A DNA stretch of 52,774 bases from positions 1-52,774 of the forward strand of contig JAGBCL010000035.1 of assembly GCA_018110825.1 (NCBI GenBank), written 5' to 3'. The DNA comes from Oscillospiraceae bacterium (GTDB taxonomy: Bacteria; Bacillota; Clostridia; Oscillospirales; Ruminococcaceae). A program made the position numbers and the translations under genes. Below, in pieces: positions 42,006-49,608 of the stretch (position 1 is its first letter; each line of letters starts with the position of its first letter). A model generated the notes under the pieces. That model ran no database searches. It worked only from the letters and a program-made list of their open reading frames with translations, and was not told where the DNA came from.

Positions 42006-42029
42006 CAAATGCTTTTTCTGTGTTATAAT
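42001..42029 (+). promoter_or_regulatory. Promoter of GH5 gene 2
   Basis: TTGCAC (42001-42006), 17-nt spacer, TATAAT (42024-42029). The -35 box is shared with the cre-like site. Confidence 0.8.
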
Positions 42030-42062
42030 GGGTAGGAAATCTTATAATAGGTGGTAAAAAAT

Positions 42063-43340
42063 ATGATTAAAATGCTTAAAAAAACTGCATCAGCATTAAT
42101 TGCTTTTATTATGGCAGTTTCAGTAACAGCCTGCAGTTCTGATGATGAAACAAAAGGTACAGCTTCTTCAGCTGCAGCAACAATCTCAGTAGCAGAAGCT
42201 TCTGCTGAAGAAAGTGATTGGGACGAACTTGACCAGACAGAAATTACAGCAGCGATGGGTATGGGCTGGAATCTTGGAAATCAGCTTGAAGCAAATTCCA
42301 ATGGTGTTCCTTCTGAAACAGCATGGGGTAACCCAACTATAACGGAAGATATTTTTAAGGTAGTTAAGGACGCAGGCTTCTCCAGTGTAAGAATTCCTGT
42401 TTCTTATCTTTCCAAAATCGGTGAGGGACCTGATTACAAGATTGATGAAGCATGGCTTGACAGAATCCAGGAAGTTGTTGATTATGCAATCAAAAACGAC
42501 CTTTACGTAATTATAAATATCCACGGCGACGGATATTATTCGGTTAACGGCGGTTGGATTCTCTGTGTTGACGAAAATCAGGATGAAATCAAAGCGAAGT
42601 ATGAAGCTGTATGGACTCAGATTGCTGAACGCTTCAAGGATTATGATGAACACCTTATTTTTGAGTCAATGAACGAAGTTTTTGATGGTACATACGGTAA
42701 TCCAAACCCAACAGGTTATGAAAATATCAATGCCTACAATCAGATTTTTGTTGATTCCGTAAGAGAAACCGGCTCCAACAATACAAAGAGATGGCTTCTT
42801 ATTCCTGGATGGAATACAAATATCCAGCATACAGCAAGCGCAAGTTTTGTAATTCCTCAGGATACAAAATGCGAGTCAGATGGAAAGCGAATAATGATTT
42901 CCGTTCACTATTACGACCCATATAACTTCACACTTGATGAAAATATGTCCACCGCAACAACACAGTGGGGTCAGTATGCAGTTGAAAACTTTGATAACTG
43001 GGGTCAGCAGGATTATGTTGACAGCCAGATGAAGATTCTTAATGATAAGTTCGTAAGTCAGGGTTATCCGGTAATTATCGGTGAAATGGGAGTTCAGAAT
43101 AAGTCCCATGTATATGATAAGCATAACGAGTTCAGAAGATACTGGAATGAATACGTTGTAAAGGCTGCAAAGACAAACGGTTGTATTCCTGTTTATTGGG
43201 ATAACGGCTGGAACGGTGAAAAGGGCTTAGGACTTTTTGACAGAGTTAATTGCGAAGTAACCCAGCCTGAAATTATTGAAGGCATAATGAGAGCAATTAC
43301 ATCAGAAGGTGACTACGAAATTCCTGCACCTATGGTTTAA
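42063..43340 (+). CDS. Secreted GH5 glucanase lipoprotein 2
   Basis: A 425-residue lipoprotein with signal peptide ending VTAC (Cys24), a Ser/Ala/Glu linker (about 25-55) and a GH5 barrel. MGMGWNLGNQLE, Glu205 in FESMNEVFDGT (acid/base) and Glu341 in VIIGEMGVQ (nucleophile) define the active site. It resembles the divergent neighbour in fold but not closely in loops, so it likely has a different chain-length or substrate preference. The ATG at 42063 has AGGTGG 8 nt upstream. No dockerin is present. Confidence 0.9.
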   Translation: MIKMLKKTASALIAFIMAVSVTACSSDDETKGTASSAAATISVAEASAEESDWDELDQTEITAAMGMGWNLGNQLEANSNGVPSETAWGNPTITEDIFKVVKDAGFSSVRIPVSYLSKIGEGPDYKIDEAWLDRIQEVVDYAIKNDLYVIINIHGDGYYSVNGGWILCVDENQDEIKAKYEAVWTQIAERFKDYDEHLIFESMNEVFDGTYGNPNPTGYENINAYNQIFVDSVRETGSNNTKRWLLIPGWNTNIQHTASASFVIPQDTKCESDGKRIMISVHYYDPYNFTLDENMSTATTQWGQYAVENFDNWGQQDYVDSQMKILNDKFVSQGYPVIIGEMGVQNKSHVYDKHNEFRRYWNEYVVKAAKTNGCIPVYWDNGWNGEKGLGLFDRVNCEVTQPEIIEGIMRAITSEGDYEIPAPMV

Positions 43341-43351
43341 AAATACAAACA

Positions 43352-43391
43352 AAAACGCTTCACATTGATTTTTCAAAGTGAAGCGTTTTAT
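43352..43391. terminator. Terminator after GH5 gene 2
   Basis: AAAACGCTTCAC pairs with GTGAAGCGTTTT around a 14-nt loop, followed by ATTTT. It overlaps the end of the convergent minus-strand gene. Confidence 0.8.
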
Positions 43392-44041
43392 TTTCTTGCA
43401 ATCAATGTTATGCTGTCAAAGCAGACAGGAACATCTTTCCCGTAACCCTCTTTTGGTATTCCCGAAAAATCGGGAAGTGTAATATCAAGCTTTGCATACA
43501 CACCGAGCATATCGTTCATTATCGGAATTCTGCTGCCATCAAAAAATTCACCGGCAGTTTCGTCTGTAAGTGAAAGTGTATCATAAATAACCCGAAGCAG
43601 ATTTATGTCAGCACTCATAAACAAGTCATAATATTCTTTATATTTGCCTACTGAATATTGATTTTTATCAGGACGATTATACCGATAATGATTTTTTACA
43701 TATTCGCAATTCTTGAAATTAAGACAAAACCTGTATTCCGTATACAGCCAATCAGCTTTATTGCATGCGTCATCACAGGGATAGAACCTTTTTCCATTGT
43801 TATCGGGCATACATATAGGTACAAGTATTTCTCCGGGACATAAATCCGATGTGTTCCAGTGATTCAGAAATCGTCCCTTGGTATTAAGACAAAAATCTAT
43901 CAATGTGTAATCCGAGAGACGAGTTAAGTAATCCTGCCATTTGATGTAATCATAGTGAAAATGATCAATTAAGCCAATGATTAATTTTAAACCATAACAA
44001 AACATACCCTTGATATTTAAGCTTGAAATATCATTTTTCAT
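43388..44041 (-). CDS. Unknown protein downstream of the HD-GYP gene
   Basis: A 217-residue cytosolic protein with start at MKNDISSLNIKG, set by GGAGG 5 nt upstream. It has a cysteine-rich centre (DLCPGEILVPICM, FYPCDDACNKADW, then FCLNFKNCEYV) with six cysteines that could bind metal, and ends in DIPLPDFSG-like and CFDSITLIARK strands. No family recognised. It follows the HD-GYP gene by 46 nt on the same strand, so both may share one message. Confidence 0.55.
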   Translation of the reverse strand: MKNDISSLNIKGMFCYGLKLIIGLIDHFHYDYIKWQDYLTRLSDYTLIDFCLNTKGRFLNHWNTSDLCPGEILVPICMPDNNGKRFYPCDDACNKADWLYTEYRFCLNFKNCEYVKNHYRYNRPDKNQYSVGKYKEYYDLFMSADINLLRVIYDTLSLTDETAGEFFDGSRIPIMNDMLGVYAKLDITLPDFSGIPKEGYGKDVPVCFDSITLIARK

Positions 44042-44087
44042 TATGTCCTCCATATGCTGTATGATAGAATAAGCACGAAAATCAGTA

Positions 44088-45188
44088 TTACATATTGATA
44101 AGTGTTCTGTTGAATTTCTTTTCTTCAAGAAGCTCAGTAATAACAATGTTGAGACAATTCAAATCCCAAGACAAGTCATAAGTTTTGTCGTTACCTATAA
44201 CAGCAACCATCGGACGAAGCGGCTGGTCAGGATAATTTTTCATAACATAAGCTGTTTCGCCGTTAGAAAGCTTAACCTTTGAGCCCGTGGGGTAAGGAGC
44301 AACCTTGCGCAGAAAAGCGTGAACAACTCTTTCGTCGAAATGAGTTCCCATACCGCCCATAACGTATTCGATTGCTTCATTCGGCGGACTTGGAATTCGG
44401 TAAGGTCTGTTTGAAGTAAGAGCATCATAAACATCAGCAACCATAAGTATACGTGCATACGGATGAATATCTGTACCGCTTAATTTACATGGATAACCTG
44501 AACCGTCCAGTTTTTCATGATGACCTACAATTCCGAAGTAAACATTTTCGTTAACAAGACTGCGTTCACGAAGATGATTGGCAGCGTGGACAGGATGCAT
44601 TTTAACTATATCAAATTCCTCAGGAGTAAGCTTCCCTGGCTTGTTGATAATTTCAATAGGTATAGCAACCTTACCTATATCATGAAGCAAACCTGCGAGA
44701 CCAAGCTCCTTCAGCATCTGATTTGTAAGTCCGAGTTCAATTCCGATAGCAATGGACATTATTGCTACACTGAGGCTGTGATGATATGTGTAATCATCAT
44801 ACATCTTGATATCAGCAATATTGATAAGAATGTCTTTTTTGGCAGAAAGACTGTCAATCAAATCCTGAGCCGTAGAACCGATAGCTTCAATGTCACTTTT
44901 TTGTACACCTTTGCTGCTGTCGATAAAATTATCAGCAAGGCTGTGGATATTGGAAATGGCTTCACGGCGTATTTCCTGATTAATTGAAGAAACAATGCGG
45001 ACTTCGCTTGTTGCTGTATCGACATATGCACCGTCAAGCTTTGCGTTAAGCAGTTGTGTGACCTGAACATCAGTAAGCTTCTGACCTTTTTTCATTATAA
45101 CAGCAGAGCCGAGAGACATATCGTAAAAATGAATATCTCTTGCAAGGCACATACCAGACAGCAGTTCCTCAGTTCTTACAAATACCAA
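44088..45188 (-). CDS. HD-GYP cyclic-di-GMP phosphodiesterase
   Basis: A 366-residue cytosolic protein. Residues 1-115 are an N-terminal regulatory region; the HD-GYP domain follows with HHSLSVAIMS, LLHDIGKVAIP, GHHEKLDGSGYP and ADVYDALTSNRPYR, all metal and substrate motifs intact. It should degrade c-di-GMP. No receiver or membrane segment is present, so its input signal is unknown. The start is TTG at 45188 with AGGAGG upstream. Convergence with spmA is avoided; abrB lies upstream on the same strand. Confidence 0.88.
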   Translation of the reverse strand: MVFVRTEELLSGMCLARDIHFYDMSLGSAVIMKKGQKLTDVQVTQLLNAKLDGAYVDTATSEVRIVSSINQEIRREAISNIHSLADNFIDSSKGVQKSDIEAIGSTAQDLIDSLSAKKDILINIADIKMYDDYTYHHSLSVAIMSIAIGIELGLTNQMLKELGLAGLLHDIGKVAIPIEIINKPGKLTPEEFDIVKMHPVHAANHLRERSLVNENVYFGIVGHHEKLDGSGYPCKLSGTDIHPYARILMVADVYDALTSNRPYRIPSPPNEAIEYVMGGMGTHFDERVVHAFLRKVAPYPTGSKVKLSNGETAYVMKNYPDQPLRPMVAVIGNDKTYDLSWDLNCLNIVITELLEEKKFNRTLINM

Positions 45189-45219
45189 ACTCCCGACCCT
45201 CCTTTTAAAAGAAAATGCA

Positions 45220-45246
45220 GAGCCCTCATTTTAATAAATGGGGCTC
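45220..45246 (-). terminator. Hairpin between abrB and the HD-GYP gene
   Basis: On the minus strand GAGCCC-CATTT pairs with AAATG-(A)-GGGCTC, followed by a T-rich stretch. Likely the abrB terminator. Confidence 0.6.
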
Positions 45247-45295
45247 GTAAAGTCATATTATGAAGCCATACAGAATATTATGTACAGATAAGCAA

Positions 45296-45535
45296 TTACT
45301 TCTTAAGCTGAGTGATGCAGTCAGCACATACATATTTTGTTTTGAACTCAACGATATTTTCATCGCTTCCGCAGAAAGCGCATGCCTGCTTATACTTCTT
45401 GAGGATAATCTTTTCATCTTCAACATAAATTTCGAGAGCATCTTTCTCACCGATATCGAGACTTCTTCTGAGCTCGATAGGGAGAACAATTCGTCCGAGT
45501 TCATCAATTTTTCTTGTAATACCAGTAGCTTTCAT
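45296..45535 (-). CDS. abrB: AbrB-family transition-state regulator
   Basis: A 79-residue regulator with an N-terminal swapped-hairpin DNA-binding domain (GITRKIDELGRIVLPIELRR, residues 5-24) followed by ALEIYVEDEKIILKKY, and a C-terminal zinc-type pair CAFCGSDEN and CADC. AbrB dimers/tetramers control growth-transition genes such as sporulation and competence. AAGGAGG precedes the ATG. It has a strong promoter of its own. The CxxC...CxxC tail occurs in clostridial AbrB paralogs. Confidence 0.92.
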   Translation of the reverse strand: MKATGITRKIDELGRIVLPIELRRSLDIGEKDALEIYVEDEKIILKKYKQACAFCGSDENIVEFKTKYVCADCITQLKK

Positions 45536-45569
45536 ACTGAAAGACCTCCTTGAAATTCTTTAAAAAATA

Positions 45570-45598
45570 TTATAGCATATTTGTATATATTTGTCAAA
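45570..45598 (-). promoter_or_regulatory. abrB promoter
   Basis: TTGACA (45593-45598) and TATAAT (45570-45575) on the minus strand with a 17-nt spacer. Confidence 0.85.
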
Positions 45599-45668
45599 AA
45601 ACATTATATGAACAATAATAACCATTTTATGAATTAATTTGACACGCATTTGTAAAGGGAGTAACTAC

Positions 45669-46250
45669 ATGATAAAATGGATTTTCGGAGTAATGATTAT
45701 TATTTCTGCAATTCTCGGAGCGGTAAACGGAAATATGTCTGAGGTAAGTTCAGCATCACTTAATTCTTGTGTTGAAGCAGTTGAATTGTGTATATATCTT
45801 GCAGGCGGAATGTGTATGTGGGGAGGGGTAATGCGTGTTGCCGAAAAATCAGGAATAACCGACGCATTGGCAAAGCTGTTCAAACCATTCCTAAAACATC
45901 TTTTTAAAGGACTTGACACAAGCGGAAAGGCATTTCACGCAATCTGTATGAATATAACCGCAAATCTGCTTGGACTCGGCAATGCCGCAACACCCTTAGG
46001 ACTTGAAGCAATGAAGCGTCTTGAAGAGGAGGAAGGGGAGAACGAAATAACAAGCAGGAATATGGTGTTGTTTGTTGTGCTGAATACCGCTTCAATAACT
46101 CTTATACCAACAACAGCCGCATCGCTTCGCCTTAAGCACGGCTCGGTTGCTCCAATGGAAATTTTGCCGTGTGTGCTGATAACCTCAGCCTGCGCATTGT
46201 TGGCAGGACTTGTCACAGCAGTGGTTTTTGATAAAGGTGAGAGAAAATGA
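45669..46250 (+). CDS. spmA: Spore maturation protein A
   Basis: A 193-residue membrane protein with about five helices, starting MIKWIFGVMIIISAILGAVN. The nucleoside-transporter gate-like GNAATPLGLEAMKRLEEEE is the SpmA signature. SpmA and SpmB act together in spore core dehydration. The start is ATG at 45669 with AAGGGAG upstream. Its stop overlaps spmB by 4 nt. The promoter is not clear; the sigma-E type is expected but not seen. Confidence 0.92.
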   Translation: MIKWIFGVMIIISAILGAVNGNMSEVSSASLNSCVEAVELCIYLAGGMCMWGGVMRVAEKSGITDALAKLFKPFLKHLFKGLDTSGKAFHAICMNITANLLGLGNAATPLGLEAMKRLEEEEGENEITSRNMVLFVVLNTASITLIPTTAASLRLKHGSVAPMEILPCVLITSACALLAGLVTAVVFDKGERK

Positions 46251-46759
46251 GTAATTATATAATTCCTTTTTTTATAGCATTGATAATGATAATCGGACTT
46301 GTAAAAAAGGTGGACGTATTCAGCGAATTTACCGATGGGGCGAAGGAAAACCTCAAAGCCGCCGTTTCCGTCCTGCCTGCACTTGTAGCACTTATGACAG
46401 CAATCGGAATGTTCAAAGCCTCGGGTGCACTTGAATTTATTTCATTGGCAATTTCACCCTTGACAAGTTTTCTTGGCTTTCCCGAAGAATGTATCCCCTT
46501 GGCAATAATCCGTCCTGTTTCCGGAAGCGGAGCTCTAGCCGTATTTGAAAGTATCCTTACCGACGTTTCACCCGACAGCTTTGCAGGACGTGTTGCAAGT
46601 GTAATAATCGGTTCAACCGAAACAACCTTTTACACAATAGCTGTCTATTACGGAATAACTAAAGTGAAAAAGACACGTCAGGCACTTCCTGCATCACTTG
46701 CCGCCGATTTTACAGGATTTGTTATAAGTGCCCTTACTGTAAGAATTATTTTAGGGTAA
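46247..46759 (+). CDS. spmB: Spore maturation protein B
   Basis: A 170-residue membrane protein with four to five helices (IIPFFIALIMIIGLVKKVDV; IIRPVSGSGALAVF; IIGSTETTFYTIAVYYG). These motifs are diagnostic for SpmB. Its ATG overlaps the spmA stop, indicating coupling. The following 66 nt up to the tRNA-Lys promoter contain no clear terminator. Confidence 0.92.
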   Translation: MSNYIIPFFIALIMIIGLVKKVDVFSEFTDGAKENLKAAVSVLPALVALMTAIGMFKASGALEFISLAISPLTSFLGFPEECIPLAIIRPVSGSGALAVFESILTDVSPDSFAGRVASVIIGSTETTFYTIAVYYGITKVKKTRQALPASLAADFTGFVISALTVRIILG

Positions 46760-46825
46760 TTGTGTATAATAAATAATGTTGAGCCGAATGGTTTGTGTAC
46801 AAAATGACGAATATTTCCTATTCAC

Positions 46826-46854
46826 TTGACATTTGAAGGTGATTTTGGTATAAT
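46826..46854 (+). promoter_or_regulatory. tRNA-Lys promoter
   Basis: TTGACA (46826-46831), 17-nt spacer, TATAAT (46849-46854). Confidence 0.85.
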
Positions 46855-46881
46855 AATTAAGCGTTGTGTAGCCAACACAAT

Positions 46882-46957
46882 GAGCCATTAGCTCAGTCGG
46901 CAGAGCATTTGACTTTTAATCAAAGGGTCTGGGGTTCAAATCCCCAATGGCTCACCA
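46882..46957 (+). tRNA. tRNA-Lys(TTT), CCA encoded
   Basis: A 76-nt cloverleaf: acceptor GAGCCAT/ATGGCTC, anticodon stem TTTGA/TCAAA with loop CTTTTAA (anticodon TTT), T arm TGGGGTTCAAATCCCCA, and ACCA end. It marks the boundary between backbone and the right accessory module. Confidence 0.95.
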
Positions 46958-46964
46958 TTCAACG

Positions 46965-47007
46965 AATCAGGAAACAACGTAGATACGTGGTTTCCTGATT
47001 TTCTTTT
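46965..47007 (+). terminator. tRNA-Lys terminator
   Basis: AATCAGGAAAC pairs with GTTTCCTGATT, with an inner ACGT/ACGT pairing, followed by TTCTTTT. Confidence 0.85.
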
Positions 47008-47022
47008 ATACGGATTTCGGGC

Positions 47023-47045
47023 TTTGTCCGCTACTTGTCCGCTAT
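47023..47045 (+). repeat. Tandem TTTGTCCG repeat, right copy
   Basis: A 23-nt segment with two copies of TTGTCCGCT, matching 20 of 23 positions of the minus-strand segment at 1857-1879. It starts 65 nt after the tRNA-Lys CCA end and ends 188 nt before the tetR start. The 275 bp from tRNA to tetR otherwise hold two terminators and the tetR promoter, and no gene. Confidence 0.5.
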
Positions 47046-47061
47046 ACGCAAATCCGTCCAG

Positions 47062-47096
47062 GCAGGAGTGAATTATCATTCCTGCTTTTTATTTTT
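47062..47096 (+). terminator. Terminator-like hairpin at the module edge
   Basis: GCAGGAGTG pairs with CATTCCTGC around AATTAT and is followed by TTTTTATTTTTT. No gene lies directly upstream apart from tRNA-Lys, so it may be a leftover from a deleted gene. Confidence 0.6.
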
Positions 47097-47160
47097 TGGA
47101 AGGAAATTCAGTATTCCGTCCATTGCCTTTGCAAAATTATAAGAAAAACACATTTCTATA

Positions 47161-47189
47161 TTGACAAATGCATATTCTTCTGATATACT
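47161..47189 (+). promoter_or_regulatory. Promoter of the intact tetR
   Basis: TTGACA (47161-47166), 17-nt spacer, TATACT (47184-47189). Confidence 0.85.
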
Positions 47190-47191
47190 AA

Positions 47192-47218
47192 AACAAATGT
47201 TACGCAACAAATGTTACG
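47192..47218. promoter_or_regulatory. TetR operator candidate: two 13-nt direct repeats
   Basis: AACAAATGTTACG occurs twice (47192-47204 and 47206-47218). The junction forms TGTT-ACGC-AACA, an inverted half-site pair of the kind bound by TetR dimers. It lies between the -10 box and AAAGGAG, ideal for autorepression. Confidence 0.6.
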
Positions 47219-47232
47219 AAAGGAGAATGATA

Positions 47233-47838
47233 ATGCCCCCGAAAGCAAAATATACAAGAGAAGAAATAATCAATGCCGCCGTTGACCTTGCCGCAGAGCG
47301 TGGTATCAAGGCGCTTACCGCCCGTGAGCTCGGTGCCGCACTCGGTACGTCATCACGTCCGATTTTTACAGCCTTCAAAAATATGGAGGAGGTGCTTACC
47401 GAGGTACGCAAGGCTGCACTTGAAAGATTTGAGGTTTACGCAAGACGGGCAATGAATTTCACCCCTGTATACAAGGAGCTTGGCGTGCAGATGGTTTTGT
47501 TTGCGGTAGAACAGCCGAAGCTTTACCGCCTGCTGTTTATGACAGAGAAGCCTGAGTCACAGAATTTTGATGATGTGTTTGTAAATCTCGGTGATATGGC
47601 AACCATCAGCGTTGAGGTTATACAGCGTGATTATGATTTGAGCTATGAAAACGCAAAGCTGCTGTTCAAGCATAACTGGATTAACACCTATGCAATAGGC
47701 GCACTTATTGCAACTGGTGTGTGCAGGTTTGCACCTAACGAAATTCAGGATATGCTGAGCCGTGAATTTGTGGCAATGCTTATGCTGATTAAGTCAGGCA
47801 GGGCAGAGAGCTGTACTACAATTCCTGAGAAAAAATAA
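47233..47838 (+). CDS. TetR-family transcriptional regulator
   Basis: A 201-residue repressor. The N-terminal helix-turn-helix spans about residues 8-50 (TREEIINAAVDLAAERGIKA; SRPIFTAFKN); the rest is the ligand-binding/dimer domain typical of TetR proteins with a TetR_C-like segment. The ATG at 47233 is preferred because AGGAG lies 7 nt upstream; an ATG two codons earlier is too close. It probably represses itself and the downstream genes. A truncated copy remains in the left module. Confidence 0.88.
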   Translation: MPPKAKYTREEIINAAVDLAAERGIKALTARELGAALGTSSRPIFTAFKNMEEVLTEVRKAALERFEVYARRAMNFTPVYKELGVQMVLFAVEQPKLYRLLFMTEKPESQNFDDVFVNLGDMATISVEVIQRDYDLSYENAKLLFKHNWINTYAIGALIATGVCRFAPNEIQDMLSREFVAMLMLIKSGRAESCTTIPEKK

Positions 47839-47848
47839 GGAGCGTCTT

Positions 47849-48016
47849 ATGGAGGAAAAATGGGTAATATGCCCCGTCTGCAAAAGCAAGACAAGGGTAA
47901 AATTGAGAGATGACACGATACTGAAAAACTTTCCGCTGTTTTGTCCTAAGTGCAAACAGGAAAGCGTTATCAGTGCGGAGAAAATGCAGGTCAGCGTGCA
48001 TAAAAAAGCTGAATAA
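47849..48016 (+). CDS. Cysteine-rich KTR zinc protein
   Basis: A 55-residue protein with two zinc-binding pairs, Cys8/Cys11 in WVICPVCKSKTRVK and Cys32/Cys35 in LFCPKCKQE, and ending QVSVHKKAE. The CPxCxxKTR pattern is the cysteine-rich KTR family, common on Firmicutes accessory and conjugative elements and often beside TetR genes. It starts 10 nt after the tetR stop with AAGGAG, so the two genes are one unit. Confidence 0.8.
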   Translation: MEEKWVICPVCKSKTRVKLRDDTILKNFPLFCPKCKQESVISAEKMQVSVHKKAE

Positions 48017-48116
48017 ATACATATCAAGAGCCGGACGCTTAGACGCAGAGCCATTCATTTTTCACACAATGAACGGCTCTGTTTTTTTGTCCGAAAAATG
48101 TTAGGGAGGAAAAATT

Positions 48117-49607
48117 ATGGAGCTTTTAAAAGAAAACGAACGCAGTGCAAACAAGGCAGCGGCAAAGGTTATGCGTATAACCATACTGGTTTTTGCGGCT
48201 GTTGTAATTCTTGACATCGTTGGGATTTTTATAATTCCGCTGGGGGTTATGTTTACTTCATTTGCAATAGGTGCGGTGCTGCTGTTTATACCGACAATTA
48301 TCGTAAATTTCTGTAAGCAGAACAGCCCGTGGGTGAAATATGTCATTGTGGTATGTGCGGCAATTTTTACTGTTGACGTGGCAATAACAATGTCATATCA
48401 CGCAATACTTTTATACGTTTATCCCATTGCTATTGCAAGCCTGTATTTTTCGGGCAGACTTAATATTTTCGGTACGCTGATTACCGTAATCGGCGTATCC
48501 TTCGGTCAGCTTGCGGCTTTCAGAGCAAACTATGTTCCCGATGATAATTTTGTTGAAACAAGTGATGTTGTGATGTTCGGAATACTTCCCCGTGCAATGA
48601 TTTTGTTTGCAATATCCGCAATTTTCACTATGCTTTGCAAGCGTACCACGGCAATGCTGGGCAGCCTTATGGGTGCGGAGCAGCAGAGAATAATGCGTGA
48701 GAAATCCCTTGAAGTGTCACGCAAGCTTCTTGAAACTGTTACGGAGCTTGATAAGATTTCCGCGGCTGCAACGGAAGCAAACCGCAGTATTGCTGACGAG
48801 TCGGAAAATGTAATGCGTGACAGCGAGGCGAATTTCGAGCACATAAAATCCGTTGAGGAAAATATGAATATGATTTCCGACAATCTGAAAAATCTTTCCG
48901 AGATGAGCAGCAGTATTGCTGAGCTTACAAAACGTGCTGATGAAATTACGGCTGACAACGACAAGAAAATGTCCGCCGCTTCTGCAAGTATGGATGAAAT
49001 CTGCAAGGGCACGGACGAAAGCAAGGTGATTATCGCAAGGCTTTCCGAGCAGTCAAAGCAGATTGTTGAGATTGCCGAGGTTATCACTGATATTTCTATG
49101 CAGACAAATATTCTTGCGCTGAACGCTACTATTGAAGCCGCACGTGCGGGTGAATTCGGAAGCGGTTTTTCCATAGTTGCGGAGGAAATAAAGCTTTTGT
49201 CCGAGCAGACAAGCAGTGCCGCTGCTGAAATTGCTGTCATAATCGGACAGGTTACAGATAATATTTCGGGTACTGTTGAAGCTATGGAGAAAAATGCTGT
49301 ACTGACTCGTGAGGGTATGGAAAGTATGGAGCAGATGAAGCTTTCCACAAGGCAGTTAAGCCGTTCAAACAGCGAAATTTCACGTCACATTGCGGATATG
49401 AACAATATCATCGGCAGCGTTGCGGAAAACGGCGGAAGTGTTTCCCGAAAGCTTGTCAGCGTAAGCGGAAACATCGAGAACAACTGCGGTGCTGTTCAGC
49501 ACGTTGCGGCGGCAATTGAAGAAAACAGCGCAGGTACGGAAAATCTCGGATATATGGTCAAGAACATAAAGCTTATGTCCGAGGAGCTGGAAAGGCTGAC
49601 GAAATAA
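48117..49607 (+). CDS. Membrane chemoreceptor (methyl-accepting chemotaxis protein)
   Basis: A 496-residue protein with about six transmembrane helices (about 18-175) and no extracellular sensor domain, then a long coiled coil and the MCP signalling domain, whose hairpin tip is in [20 protein letters not shown] followed by [17 protein letters not shown]. Sensing is probably within the membrane. GGGAGG precedes the ATG. It is followed 1 nt later by a membrane HD-GYP gene. No cheA, cheW or flagellar gene occurs in the window. Confidence 0.88.
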   Translation: MELLKENERSANKAAAKVMRITILVFAAVVILDIVGIFIIPLGVMFTSFAIGAVLLFIPTIIVNFCKQNSPWVKYVIVVCAAIFTVDVAITMSYHAILLYVYPIAIASLYFSGRLNIFGTLITVIGVSFGQLAAFRANYVPDDNFVETSDVVMFGILPRAMILFAISAIFTMLCKRTTAMLGSLMGAEQQRIMREKSLEVSRKLLETVTELDKISAAATEANRSIADESENVMRDSEANFEHIKSVEENMNMISDNLKNLSEMSSSIAELTKRADEITADNDKKMSAASASMDEICKGTDESKVIIARLSEQSKQIVEIAEVITDISMQTNILALNATIEAARAGEFGSGFSIVAEEIKLLSEQTSSAAAEIAVIIGQVTDNISGTVEAMEKNAVLTREGMESMEQMKLSTRQLSRSNSEISRHIADMNNIIGSVAENGGSVSRKLVSVSGNIENNCGAVQHVAAAIEENSAGTENLGYMVKNIKLMSEELERLTK

Positions 49608-49608
49608 T

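Noticed and set aside
40785-43340. Possibility that the GH5 enzymes are cellulosomal
   Set aside because: Neither protein has a dockerin or carbohydrate-binding module; both are short lipoproteins.
48530-49348. 272-codon Ser/Ile/Ala-rich minus-strand frame opposite the chemoreceptor
   Set aside because: Antisense of the coiled-coil region; composition and lack of a ribosome site mark it as a shadow.
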